From contig NCCR01000121.1 of the NCBI GenBank assembly GCA_002279765.1, forward strand, positions 1 through 15,214: a DNA stretch of 15,214 bases, written 5' to 3'. The notes under the pieces are model-generated. The model ran no database searches. It was not told the DNA's origin and worked only from the letters and a program-made list of their open reading frames with translations. The position numbers and the translations under genes are program-made. Source of the stretch: Verrucomicrobia bacterium 12-59-8 (lineage in GTDB: Bacteria > Verrucomicrobiota > Verrucomicrobiae > Verrucomicrobiales > Verrucomicrobiaceae). This document shows positions 7,486-15,064 of this stretch, piece after piece; the stretch's first letter is position 1, and every line of letters starts with the position of its first letter.

Positions 7486-8520
7486 ATGAGCAATAAATCT
7501 TATGGCTGCCTGATCGCCCTGCTGCTGCTCGGACTCATTGTGAGCCTGGGTCTGAATGTGGGTCAGTTCCTGGGCAAGCTGGACATTGATGTCGGCGCTG
7601 ACGGCAGTTTTTCAGCGGCACGGCCCAAGCGGCCTCTGCACGAAGTCACCGTCGAGTCCCCCAAGCAGTCCACGCAGGACAAGATCGTCCACATTGACCT
7701 CGAAGGGGTGATTTCGTCGATGTCCATGAGCGGCCTTTTTGCCGAATCCATGCCCAGTGTGGAATCGATCAAGCAGTCGCTGGAGCAGGCCGTGGCTGAC
7801 AAGAACGTGAAAGCCATCGTGCTGCGCGTGAACTCCCCCGGCGGCGAGGTCACGGCCTCGGACATCATCTACAATGCGGTGAAGCAGGCGGCCAAGGTGA
7901 AGCCGGTGGTCGTGTACATGGATGCGATGGCGGCCTCGGGCGGCTACTACGTGGCCTGCGGCGCCACCAAAATCGTCGCGAGCGAAACCACGCTGACCGC
8001 GAGCATCGGCGTGATCATTGAGACGATGAATTACAGCGAGCTGTTTGGCAAAGTAGGCCTGTCCATGACCGCCTTCACCAGCGGCGCTTTCAAGGACTCG
8101 CTCAGCGGCGCACGGCCCATGCGTGAGGATGAGAAGGCGTATGTACAGAATTTGGTGATGCAAATGTATGACCGCTTCCTTGGCATCGTGTCCGAGGCAC
8201 GCGGCGTGCCGAAAGAGCAGCTCAAGAGCACCGTGGCTGACGGCCGCGTGGTGACGGGGCGTGAAGCCCTGGCCGCCAAGCTGGTGGATCAAATCGGCTA
8301 CGTGGAGGATGCCTACGCGCTGGCACGCACGCTCGGCAAAGCCGCCGATGCGGGCGTGGTGAAGTATCACAAGGAAGTGAGCATTTTCGATGCCCTGGGC
8401 ATGGCCTCGGCCAAAGCGGGGACACCACCGGCCAAGGTGCAGCTGGATGTGAGCAGCGGACTGCTGCCGAAGCTGCTGCCTGGGGTGCCCTATTATCTGC
8501 CGCCCAGCTTTGCCCACTGA
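7486..8520 (+). CDS. sppA: Signal peptide peptidase SppA-type protease (peptidase S49)
   Basis: This membrane-anchored serine protease degrades signal peptides left after secretion. The product has 344 residues, the short half-size form rather than the doubled E. coli form. Residues about 7-29 form a membrane anchor. The crotonase-like core starts at KIVHIDLEGVI. VLRVNSPGGEV (about 112-122) forms the oxyanion region, MAASGGYYVA carries the likely nucleophile Ser151, and TSGAFKDSLSGARPM carries the general base Lys203. The Ser-Lys dyad is intact. VADGRVVTGREAL and LVDQIGYVEDA close the domain. The last 60 residues (SAKAGTPPAKVQLDV..LLPGVPYYLPP) look like a flexible tail. The stop is two bases before the start of the CPBP protease gene. 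No Shine-Dalgarno sequence is visible. Confidence 0.93.
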   Translation: MSNKSYGCLIALLLLGLIVSLGLNVGQFLGKLDIDVGADGSFSAARPKRPLHEVTVESPKQSTQDKIVHIDLEGVISSMSMSGLFAESMPSVESIKQSLEQAVADKNVKAIVLRVNSPGGEVTASDIIYNAVKQAAKVKPVVVYMDAMAASGGYYVACGATKIVASETTLTASIGVIIETMNYSELFGKVGLSMTAFTSGAFKDSLSGARPMREDEKAYVQNLVMQMYDRFLGIVSEARGVPKEQLKSTVADGRVVTGREALAAKLVDQIGYVEDAYALARTLGKAADAGVVKYHKEVSIFDALGMASAKAGTPPAKVQLDVSSGLLPKLLPGVPYYLPPSFAH

Positions 8521-8522
8521 TC

Positions 8523-9356
8523 ATGCTGGATGTCAATTCATTCGGCGTCCTGCACGATCTATCCGTATTTGTCAGCATCGCCACGGTGCTGGCGCTGATC
8601 GGCTACTGTCTGCTGAGGCACCTGCGGCCCGAAGCATCCTGGAATCATGAAGGCTCCGTGCTCTCGCGCCCGTATGGTGCGCCGGACTTGCTGGTGCTGG
8701 CTGGGATCGGGCTGTTTTTCATTCTTTCCATGCAGCCGGCGGGCGCAGGTGGCGGCAGTGACGGTGACACGGTCAGCGACAGCAGTCTGGTCATCGGCAT
8801 GGTGTTCCATCTCACCGTGTGTGCAGGGCTGCTGCTTTACCTATTTCAAGTGCGCGGCCTGAATCCGGCGGAACTGTTCGGTCTGCAGCAACTGCACTGG
8901 CGCACCCTGGCAGTGGTGCTAGGAGTCTTTGCGCTGCTCATCTTGATCTCCGTGAACCTGGTTTCGGCGATCACGGTGTCCTGGCTGCAGAACTTCTGGC
9001 CGGACCTTGGACCTCAGGAGACGGTGCAGGCCTTCCAGCAGTCCGACGGCATCGGATTCAAGATTCTCGTGGTCGTCATGGCGGTAGTGATCGCGCCGCT
9101 GGCGGAGGAGACGCTGTTTCGCGGCTTTGTCTATGGCGTGCTGAAACGCTACACCGACGCTCCTTTCGCGGCGCTGAGTTCATCCCTCATGTTCGCGATC
9201 ATTCACATGCACGTCGGCAGCCTGCTGCCCTTGTGGATGCTCGCGGTGCTCTTCTGCCTCGCCTACGAACTCACCGGTTGCCTGCTCGTGCCGATGCTGC
9301 TGCACGCCATCTTCAATGCCGCGAGCATCATCGCCATGCTGTTTGGAGACAAATAA
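8523..9356 (+). CDS. CPBP family intramembrane metalloprotease
   Basis: The product has 277 residues with about seven or eight membrane helices. The CPBP (Abi/CAAX-protease-like) motifs are all present in its last third. APLAEETLFRGFVYG holds E195-E196 and R200, AIIHMHVGSLLPLW gives H228, and MLLHAIFNAAS gives H261 and N265. These residues bind the metal and form the active site within the membrane. Bacterial members have been tied to processing of prenylated-like or peptide substrates, immunity to bacteriocins and membrane stress; nothing here picks one. The gene begins two bases after the sppA stop, so translation is probably coupled and both proteases come from one mRNA. A long N-terminal part (1-120) with a Gly/Ser/Asp loop at about 72-88 is more variable. 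A strong hairpin follows the stop. Confidence 0.9.
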   Translation: MLDVNSFGVLHDLSVFVSIATVLALIGYCLLRHLRPEASWNHEGSVLSRPYGAPDLLVLAGIGLFFILSMQPAGAGGGSDGDTVSDSSLVIGMVFHLTVCAGLLLYLFQVRGLNPAELFGLQQLHWRTLAVVLGVFALLILISVNLVSAITVSWLQNFWPDLGPQETVQAFQQSDGIGFKILVVVMAVVIAPLAEETLFRGFVYGVLKRYTDAPFAALSSSLMFAIIHMHVGSLLPLWMLAVLFCLAYELTGCLLVPMLLHAIFNAASIIAMLFGDK

Positions 9357-9359
9357 GAT

Positions 9360-9390
9360 CTAGATGCTGGATGGCTTATCCAGCATCTAG
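9360..9390. terminator. Perfect 13-bp hairpin, likely two-way terminator
   Basis: The arms CTAGATGCTGGAT (9360-9372) and ATCCAGCATCTAG (9378-9390) are fully complementary around a GGCTT loop. The hairpin starts four bases after the CPBP stop and ends nine bases before the fabG stop, in a 42-base convergent gap. There is no T run on either side, so a Rho-independent role is not proven, but position and strength fit a shared terminator or mRNA-end stabiliser. Confidence 0.65.
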
Positions 9391-9398
9391 CATCCAGT

Positions 9399-10145
9399 TC
9401 ACATCACCATGCCGCCATCAACGGCCAACACCTGACCCGTCACATACTTCGCAGCAGGGCTGGCGAGGAAGAGCGCGGCTTCGGCGATGTCTTCGGCGGA
9501 GCCGAGATCACCGAGGGGGATCTTCTTCAAAATCTCCGCCTTCAGCGTGTCATTGAGCACATGCGTCATGTCCGTGGCGATGAAACCGGGGCAGATCACA
9601 TTGGCGGTGACGCCACGACCGGCGAACTCGCGTGCGAGCGATTTGGTGAAACCAATGAGGCCCGCCTTGCTGGCGGCGTAGTTGGCCTGACCGGCGTTGC
9701 CAATGAGGCCGATGACGGAGCTGATGTTGATGATTCGCGCACCCTTTTGCTTCAGGATGCTGCGCTGGAAGGCCTTCACCATGTTGAAGGCACCTTTGAG
9801 ATTGGTGTCGAGCACGACATCCCAGTCTTCCTCGCTCATACGCAGCAGCAGTCCGTCCTTGGTCACGCCGGCATTGTTCACCAGAATGTCCACGTGATCG
9901 TAGTCGGCAAGGATCTGCTTGCCCACCTCGGTGCAGGCGGTGCCATCGGCGACATCGAGCGCATAGGCCTTCGCAGCATCGGGATAGGTGGCGTTGATGG
10001 CATCCGCAGCGCTTTGCGCATTGGCCTGTGTGCGGCTGACGATGGCGACTTTCGCGCCCTCGGCGGCGAAGGTTTCGGCGATGGCTTTGCCGATGCCACG
10101 TCCGGCACCGGTGACGACTGCGATCTTATCTTGAAGTTTACCCAT
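9399..10145 (-). CDS. fabG: 3-oxoacyl-[acyl-carrier-protein] reductase
   Basis: This NADPH-dependent short-chain dehydrogenase reduces 3-oxoacyl-ACP in the fatty acid elongation cycle. The ATG at 10143-10145 gives 248 residues, the normal length; an in-frame extension upstream is not plausible. TGAGRGIGKA (12-21) is the cofactor-binding glycine motif, and SRT at 37-39 suits NADPH. LVNNAGVTKDGLLLRM (88-103) follows. The catalytic set is N115, S143, Y156 and K160 (in ISSVIGLIGNAGQANYAASKAG). PGFIATDMT and the ending VTGQVLAVDGGMVM are typical. The match to true FabG is strong through GNAGQANY and the DGLLLRM motif. It stands alone, not beside acpP, fabD or fabF. A GAAGG sits just before the start, one of the few ribosome-site-like signals in the window. 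Confidence 0.95.
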   Translation of the reverse strand: MGKLQDKIAVVTGAGRGIGKAIAETFAAEGAKVAIVSRTQANAQSAADAINATYPDAAKAYALDVADGTACTEVGKQILADYDHVDILVNNAGVTKDGLLLRMSEEDWDVVLDTNLKGAFNMVKAFQRSILKQKGARIINISSVIGLIGNAGQANYAASKAGLIGFTKSLAREFAGRGVTANVICPGFIATDMTHVLNDTLKAEILKKIPLGDLGSAEDIAEAALFLASPAAKYVTGQVLAVDGGMVM

Positions 10146-10172
10146 GCCTTCATCCATGAACGGCATGCATCG

Positions 10173-10206
10173 CCGTGCAAGAAGAAGGTGCATGCACACC
10201 CGTGCA
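10173..10206. promoter_or_regulatory. Palindrome between fabG and EEP gene, possible operator
   Basis: The 83-base divergent gap between fabG and the phosphatase-family gene holds a perfect 10-bp palindrome, GTGCATGCAC (10188-10197), between two direct copies of CCGTGCA (10173-10179 and 10200-10206). Such nesting in a divergent promoter region could be a regulator site. No clear -35/-10 pair was found, and short palindromes occur by chance. Confidence 0.25.
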
Positions 10207-10228
10207 GGCTTATGGTCCGTCATTGCCG

Positions 10229-11212
10229 ATGAGTGACGCCGCGACGCCAGCCGACACCCCTGCCCGTTTGAAAAAGCCCGTCTCAATGAGCGGCTTGTGC
10301 GATGTCATCGTTTTTTTATCCCTCTCCTGCACCTGGCTCGGCAGCCTGGGCCGGTATGGCTGGCTGTTCGATCTCCTGTCTCACTTCCGGCTGCAGTACG
10401 TGATTACCTGCGCCATCGTGGTGCTCTATGCGTTGATTCGCCGTCGCACCTGGCTGGTGCTGATCTCGCTGATCTCCCTGCTCTGGAATGCACAGATCAT
10501 CCATGCCTTTCATCAAACGGCTGAGGTGGTGAGCACGCGAAATGAAAAACCGCTGCGGCTCATGACCTTCAATGTCCTGAAGGAAAACAAGGACCATGTC
10601 GCGGCCATTGAGCATGTGCTGAAGGCAGATGCAGACATCGTGTGCCTGGAAGAGGTGGATGAAACATGGCAGAGCAGCCTAGAGCCGCTGCGTGTGAAGT
10701 ATCCGCACCGCGTCGAGGAATTGAGTGATGGGTACTTTGGCATTGCCTGCTACACGCGGCTCCCGGTCAGGAGCTTCGAAGTCCGGCGCTTCACGATCTG
10801 GCGGCTGCCCACGCTCGTGCTCAATCTCGACCACCTTGGCAGACCGCTCACCTTCATCTGCACGCATCCCGAGCCCCCGATGGATGGATTGAAAGCACAT
10901 GAGTGGCGGGAGCAGTTGTCAGGCATCGGCTCACTCGTGGCGGATTTGAACGGCGAAGTCATCGTGGCCGGTGATTTCAACGCCACCCCTTGGTGCGAAG
11001 GCATGCGCCTGCTGCGCGAGAAAGGCGGCCTGGATTTTCATTCGGTCGATCCTGTCTGGCCGCCCACCTGGGGGCTGAAACTGCCGACGAGGATTCCCAT
11101 TGACCACGTGCTGGTAAAGCGCGGCCTGACCGTGCAGAAGCGCGTGATCGGGCCGGAGATGGGATCAGATCATCGTTCTGTGTTGGTGGAGATCTGGCGG
11201 AGTGTGCCTTAG
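10229..11212 (+). CDS. Membrane-anchored endonuclease/exonuclease/phosphatase family protein
   Basis: With ATG 10229-10231 the product has 327 residues; an ATG 18 codons upstream adds an unlikely leader. Three membrane helices at about 25-50, 54-70 and 74-92 precede a complete EEP fold. It shows LRLMTFNVL (N115), IVCLEEVDE (E141/E142), CTHPEPP (H213), VAGDFNATPW (D249, N251), PIDHVLV (D292, H293) and GSDHRSVLVE (D314, H315). The metal-binding and His catalytic residues are thus all in place. EEP enzymes split phosphodiester or phosphate ester bonds in nucleic acids, lipids or inositol phosphates. The membrane helices suggest a periplasm-facing domain and a small envelope substrate rather than DNA repair. 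This three-helix plus EEP layout is common in unstudied bacterial proteins. The gene ends 10 bases from the convergent DUF1501 stop. Confidence 0.88.
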   Translation: MSDAATPADTPARLKKPVSMSGLCDVIVFLSLSCTWLGSLGRYGWLFDLLSHFRLQYVITCAIVVLYALIRRRTWLVLISLISLLWNAQIIHAFHQTAEVVSTRNEKPLRLMTFNVLKENKDHVAAIEHVLKADADIVCLEEVDETWQSSLEPLRVKYPHRVEELSDGYFGIACYTRLPVRSFEVRRFTIWRLPTLVLNLDHLGRPLTFICTHPEPPMDGLKAHEWREQLSGIGSLVADLNGEVIVAGDFNATPWCEGMRLLREKGGLDFHSVDPVWPPTWGLKLPTRIPIDHVLVKRGLTVQKRVIGPEMGSDHRSVLVEIWRSVP

Positions 11213-11222
11213 TCCGTCTTGA

Positions 11223-12683
11223 TCACGCCAGCAGCGCCTTCACCGGACTGTGCTCTTCCACTCCGGTGAGCCGTTGGTCCAGCCCCTGGAATTTGAAGCT
11301 AAACTTGCGGTGATCGATGCCCATGAGATGGAGAATCGTGGCGTTGAGGTCGTTGATATGCACGGGGTCTTTGGCCACGTTGTAGCTGAAGTCGTCGGTC
11401 TCGCCGTACTCGATGCCGCCTTTCACACCGCCGCCCGCCATCCACATGGTGAAGCAGCGCGGATGGTGATCGCGTCCATAGTTTTCCTTGGTTAGCGTGC
11501 CCTGGGAATAGACGGTGCGGCCAAACTCGCCACCCCAGACGACAAGGGTGTCCTGCAGCAGTCCGCGTTGTTTGAGATCCATGATGAGGGCGGCGCAGGC
11601 GCGCTCGGTGTCCTCCACCTGGCCGCGCAGCAGCTTGGGCAGGTTGCTGTGCTGGTCCCAGCCGCGATGGAGGATCTGCACCACGCGGGTGCCGCGCTCG
11701 ATGAGACGCCGGGCCATGATGGCGCTGTGGGTGAAGCTGCCACTGCGGTGTACATCATCGCCATACATCTCCAGCGTGGCTTTGCTCTCCTTGCTGAGAT
11801 CGGTCAGCTCCGGCACGCTGGTCTGCATGCGGAAGGCCATTTCGTACTGGGCGATGCGTGTTTGAATCTCGGGATCGCCAATGCGGTCATGGTTGATGCT
11901 GTTGAGCTTGTTGAGCGCGTCGAGCATCGTGCGTCGGTCGCTGCCATCCACACCGGGGGGATTCTTCACATAGAGCACGGGATCGCCCTGACCACGCAGC
12001 GCCACACCAGTGTATTTTGTGGGCAGGAAGCCGCTGCTCCACATGCGGGTGAACAATGCCTGCGCCTGACTGGCGGCGGGGAATGTGGGCGTGAAGACCA
12101 CAAACGAGGGCAGGTCGTTGCTCTCGCTGCCCAGACCGTAGCCGAGCCAGGAGCCGATGCTCGGCTTGCCGGGCACCTCGCTGCCGGTCATGACGAAGGT
12201 GCAGGCGGGGTCGTGATTGATGGCGCTGGTGTGGACGCTTTTGATCACCGCGATTTCATCCACGATCTTTGCCGTGTGCGGCAGCAGCTCGCTGACAAAG
12301 CGCCCGCTCTGACCGTGCTGCGTGAACTTGAACATGCTCGGTGCCACCGGGAAGCGTGCCTGGCCGCTGGTCATGGTGGTGATGCGCTGGCCGTTGCGGA
12401 TGCTGTCGGGCAGGTCTTTGTCGAAATGCTGCTGGAGCTGCGGCTTGTGGTCCCACAGGTCAAGCTGCGAGGGCGCACCGTTCATGTGCAGGTAGATGAG
12501 GCGCTTGGCCTTCGGCGCAAAGTGCGGCAGACCAGGCAGCGCCGGTTGCACCAGGCTGGAGGCACCACTGGCATACTGATCTCCCAGCATTCCGGCCAGC
12601 GCCACGCCGCCCATGCGCAGGCCGGTCTGGCCAAAGAACTGCCGGCGAGTTTGACTGCGGTGGTATTCGAGGAATGGATCCAT
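11223..12683 (-). CDS. Tat-exported DUF1501 protein
   Basis: The ATG at 12681-12683 gives 486 residues; a TTG two codons upstream is the alternative. [26 protein letters not shown] is a twin-arginine signal, so the folded protein is exported. DUF1501 proteins belong to the alkaline phosphatase/sulfatase fold and are abundant in Planctomycetes and Verrucomicrobia. Their activity is unproven. The family marks are [16 protein letters not shown] (about 66-81), [28 protein letters not shown] (341), [11 protein letters not shown] (about 380-390), and [21 protein letters not shown] (403 on), all intact. Usually the gene sits beside a DUF1549/DUF1553 (cytochrome-c-like PSD) gene; none is here. The upstream neighbour on the same strand, 58 bases away, is a lipoprotein gene. 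Confidence 0.94.
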   Translation of the reverse strand: MDPFLEYHRSQTRRQFFGQTGLRMGGVALAGMLGDQYASGASSLVQPALPGLPHFAPKAKRLIYLHMNGAPSQLDLWDHKPQLQQHFDKDLPDSIRNGQRITTMTSGQARFPVAPSMFKFTQHGQSGRFVSELLPHTAKIVDEIAVIKSVHTSAINHDPACTFVMTGSEVPGKPSIGSWLGYGLGSESNDLPSFVVFTPTFPAASQAQALFTRMWSSGFLPTKYTGVALRGQGDPVLYVKNPPGVDGSDRRTMLDALNKLNSINHDRIGDPEIQTRIAQYEMAFRMQTSVPELTDLSKESKATLEMYGDDVHRSGSFTHSAIMARRLIERGTRVVQILHRGWDQHSNLPKLLRGQVEDTERACAALIMDLKQRGLLQDTLVVWGGEFGRTVYSQGTLTKENYGRDHHPRCFTMWMAGGGVKGGIEYGETDDFSYNVAKDPVHINDLNATILHLMGIDHRKFSFKFQGLDQRLTGVEEHSPVKALLA

Positions 12684-12741
12684 AGGCAAAGAACGCTCGC
12701 AACAGCCGGAGGCTTGCGCCAGACCGAAATTCAGCGCCCAG

Positions 12742-13476
12742 TCACCGAAACAACTTCTTCTCCACCACCGGGCCGTTCACGACGACACGGCGCTTCGCAA
12801 AATCCAGCAGCATGATGGCATCAGGCTTGGCACCTTTGATGTGCTGCTGGCCAGACTGCACGGTCGGATCTCCCTCCAGAATGATCTCCGAGGATGAACT
12901 GCGGAAATGGATGCGCTGGGCGATGCCGAAGAAGGTGCCGTCCTTCGTGATGACGGTGACTTTGCTGCTATTGGTGGCGCGGGCGAGGCGGGGCCAGGTC
13001 TGCTTCTCCTGCTTTACATAGACCAGGACATCCCCTTGCAGCAGGACGAAGGGAAATTCATTGAGCGCGAGCTGGCGGCGGGTGTCGTCGATGGAACCCA
13101 GTTTGTCATCCGAAGTGGAACCGGCGGCGATGGCCAGCAGGGAGGTGACCATGCCCATGAGATCCCCTGCCCTGCCCCGCAGTCCTGAGCTGGGCCGCTT
13201 GGCCTTGGATGATCCCTTCGGCAGCTCGTCATCGCGAATGAAGAGACTACGCGGGATGGCTTTGCCACCCAGCACTTCCAGCATCGGTCCGGGTCTGGCG
13301 GCCCACTGCTTGAGATCAGGAAATGGAAGGTAGTCCAGCGGCTCCGAAGTCAGCGGCTTGGACACGCTGTGGATGGCATTGTAGGCAAGAGAACCGACAT
13401 GCAGCTTGCAGGAAGTGAGTGAGACAAGACAGATGCTGAGCGCCGGCAGCCAACGCCGGAGATTTTTCCGAATCAT
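12742..13476 (-). CDS. Lipoprotein with OstA/LptA-like C-terminus
   Basis: The ATG at 13474-13476 gives 244 residues. The basic start MIRKNLRRW, a hydrophobic stretch and LTSC (residues 20-23) form a lipoprotein signal with acylation at Cys23. A very long open frame continues upstream to 14736 but is antisense to the sulfatase gene and spurious there. The middle (about 75-160) has DDELPKGSS, a Gly/Arg patch and a hydrophobic [11 protein letters not shown] segment. [14 protein letters not shown] comes next. The C-terminus, [54 protein letters not shown], resembles one or two OstA/LptA beta-jellyroll repeats, the fold of lipopolysaccharide-transport proteins. That link is my inference from the pattern. 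It may share a transcript with the DUF1501 gene. The sulfatase gene is divergent, 114 bases away. Confidence 0.72.
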   Translation of the reverse strand: MIRKNLRRWLPALSICLVSLTSCKLHVGSLAYNAIHSVSKPLTSEPLDYLPFPDLKQWAARPGPMLEVLGGKAIPRSLFIRDDELPKGSSKAKRPSSGLRGRAGDLMGMVTSLLAIAAGSTSDDKLGSIDDTRRQLALNEFPFVLLQGDVLVYVKQEKQTWPRLARATNSSKVTVITKDGTFFGIAQRIHFRSSSSEIILEGDPTVQSGQQHIKGAKPDAIMLLDFAKRRVVVNGPVVEKKLFR

Positions 13477-13590
13477 GGCGTTAGGCTGTCGTTCTAGCAT
13501 GCGTGCGCAAGTCTGGAATATCTTAATCCTGCAAATACGGTCCGAATTGCCCGGCAAGATGCCCGGAAGGCCCATCGTTTTCATGCGCCC

Positions 13591-14874
13591 ATGATCCGCC
13601 GTCTTTTCCTCTCGCTGCTTGCCCTGCCCTGCCTGCTCACCGCCGCTGATACGCCGCCCAACATTGTGATGATCATCTCGGATGACCAGTTGTGGAGTGA
13701 CTACGGCTTCATGGGGCATCCGGTCATTCAGACGCCGAATCTGGACCGGCTGGCCGGGGAAAGCCTCACCTTCACGCGTGGCTACGTGCCCTGCAGCCTG
13801 TGCTGCCCGAGTCTGGCCTCGTTGATCACCGGGCTGTATCCGCATCAGCACAAGGTGACGAGCAACGACCCGCCGATCCCTGCAGGCATGAAGCCAAGGG
13901 AGTTTCAAAGCAGCCCGCAGTTTGATGCCGGGCGCGAAGTGGTGAGCAAGCACCTCGAAGAAGCAGGCACGCTGCCGACGATGCTGAAGCAAAAGGGCTA
14001 CCTGAGCCTGCAAACCGGCAAGTGGTGGCAGAAGAGCTACGAGCGCGGCGGCTTCACCCATGGCATGACGCACGGCGGCCGCCATGGGGATGCGGGCCTC
14101 GACATTGGCCGCAAAACGATGCAGCCGATCTATGATTTCATCGGCGAAGCCCAGAAGCAGCAAAAGCCCTTCTTTGTGTGGTATGCGCCCATGATGCCGC
14201 ACGACCCGCACACGCCGCCGCAGCGTCTGTTTGACAAATACAAAGGCAAGGCCCCCAGCGAGCCTGTGGCGAAGTACTGGGCCATGGTGGACTGGTTTGA
14301 CGAGACCTGCGGTGAACTCGTGAAGCACATCGACGACAGCGGCCTGAAGGAAAACACCATCTTCGTCTATGCCTGCGACAACGGCTGGATCACCAACCCC
14401 AAGACAGGCCGCTACGCGGACAAATCCAAGCAAAGCCAGTATGACGGCGGCTTGCGCACGCCCATCATGATCCGCTGGCCCGGCCATGTACAGCCTAAGA
14501 TGTGCGAAGATCTTGCAGAGTCGATCGATCTGGTGCCCACGCTGCTCAAGGCCGTCGGCATTGCGCCCACGAAGATCTTTCCAGGCATCGACCTGCTGGA
14601 TGCCGCCGCCGTCAGCGACCGCAAGACCATCTACGGCGAATGCTTCACGCACAATTTCGTTGATCTCAATGTGCCCGCCGCCAGCCTGCGCTGGCGCTGG
14701 ATCATCAACGGCTACGACAAGCTCATCGTGCCCCACAAGGCCAACCAGCCGGATGATGTCGTGGAGCTGTACGATCTGAAGACAGACCCTACGGAAGAGA
14801 AGAATCTCGCCACGGAGAACGCAGACAAGGTGAAAGCACTGAGCACGAAGCTGGATGCCTGGTGGCAGCCGTGA
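13591..14874 (+). CDS. Secreted sulfatase with altered CxPSR motif
   Basis: The product has 427 residues and starts at ATG 13591 with a signal peptide (MIRRLFLSLLALPCLLTAAD), so it works in the periplasm or outside the cell. NIVMIISDDQ (D31, D32) binds calcium. The nucleophile region PCSLCCPSLASLITGLYPHQH puts Cys71 at the formylglycine position, but the motif is C71-C-P-S-L75, with Leu for the usual Arg. GKWW (K144) has Trp where many sulfatases have the second-shell His. H204 (PHDPHTPP), D263-N264 (CDNGW), and K278 follow. The C-terminal end VELYDLKTDPTEEKNLA is typical. The family splits sulfate esters, often of polysaccharides, and is expanded in PVC bacteria. Whether Cys71 is matured is open. 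The gene is complete and monocistronic, divergent from the lipoprotein gene. Confidence 0.93.
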   Translation: MIRRLFLSLLALPCLLTAADTPPNIVMIISDDQLWSDYGFMGHPVIQTPNLDRLAGESLTFTRGYVPCSLCCPSLASLITGLYPHQHKVTSNDPPIPAGMKPREFQSSPQFDAGREVVSKHLEEAGTLPTMLKQKGYLSLQTGKWWQKSYERGGFTHGMTHGGRHGDAGLDIGRKTMQPIYDFIGEAQKQQKPFFVWYAPMMPHDPHTPPQRLFDKYKGKAPSEPVAKYWAMVDWFDETCGELVKHIDDSGLKENTIFVYACDNGWITNPKTGRYADKSKQSQYDGGLRTPIMIRWPGHVQPKMCEDLAESIDLVPTLLKAVGIAPTKIFPGIDLLDAAAVSDRKTIYGECFTHNFVDLNVPAASLRWRWIINGYDKLIVPHKANQPDDVVELYDLKTDPTEEKNLATENADKVKALSTKLDAWWQP

Positions 14875-14997
14875 ACTCTTGTCCGTCGGCCTGGGCCAAT
14901 TTGACGGCGCTGGGGATCGACAGACAGGAGTGTCCTATTACAAAACATCTTTTCGGCCCTATTTTACCTGTATAATTGAGGTTTGAGACGGTTCTTC

Positions 14998-15025
14998 TTG
15001 AAGTTTTATACACCTGTTTTATACT
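14998..15025 (+). promoter_or_regulatory. Sigma70-like promoter of the integrase gene
   Basis: TTGAAG (14998-15003) and TATACT (15020-15025) are 16 bases apart, ending 39 bases before the integrase ATG. The area 14930-15025 is AT-rich against GC-rich flanks. An inverted pair TGTATAA (14969-14975) and TTATACA (15006-15012) brackets the -35 box and could bind a regulator. A second TATAAT at 14971 has no good -35. No experimental proof. Confidence 0.55.
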
Positions 15026-15064
15026 CATGCCGCCGCCCCTCTCCGTGGGTAACAGCGGCTTCCC

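Noticed and set aside
7612..8517. 301-codon minus-strand ORF antisense to sppA
   Set aside because: The plus strand has the complete SppA with its Ser-Lys dyad; this frame is His/Arg/Gly-rich with no known pattern.
9561..10232. 223-codon plus-strand ORF antisense to fabG
   Set aside because: Shadow of FabG; no motifs of its own.
11568..12815. 415-codon plus-strand ORF antisense to DUF1501
   Set aside because: Shadow of a confident DUF1501 gene; Ala/Val/His-rich with no domain.
13477..14736. N-terminal 420 codons of a 664-codon minus-strand frame ending in the lipoprotein
   Set aside because: This part is antisense to the sulfatase gene and lies upstream of a good lipoprotein signal start, so it is not translated as part of that protein.
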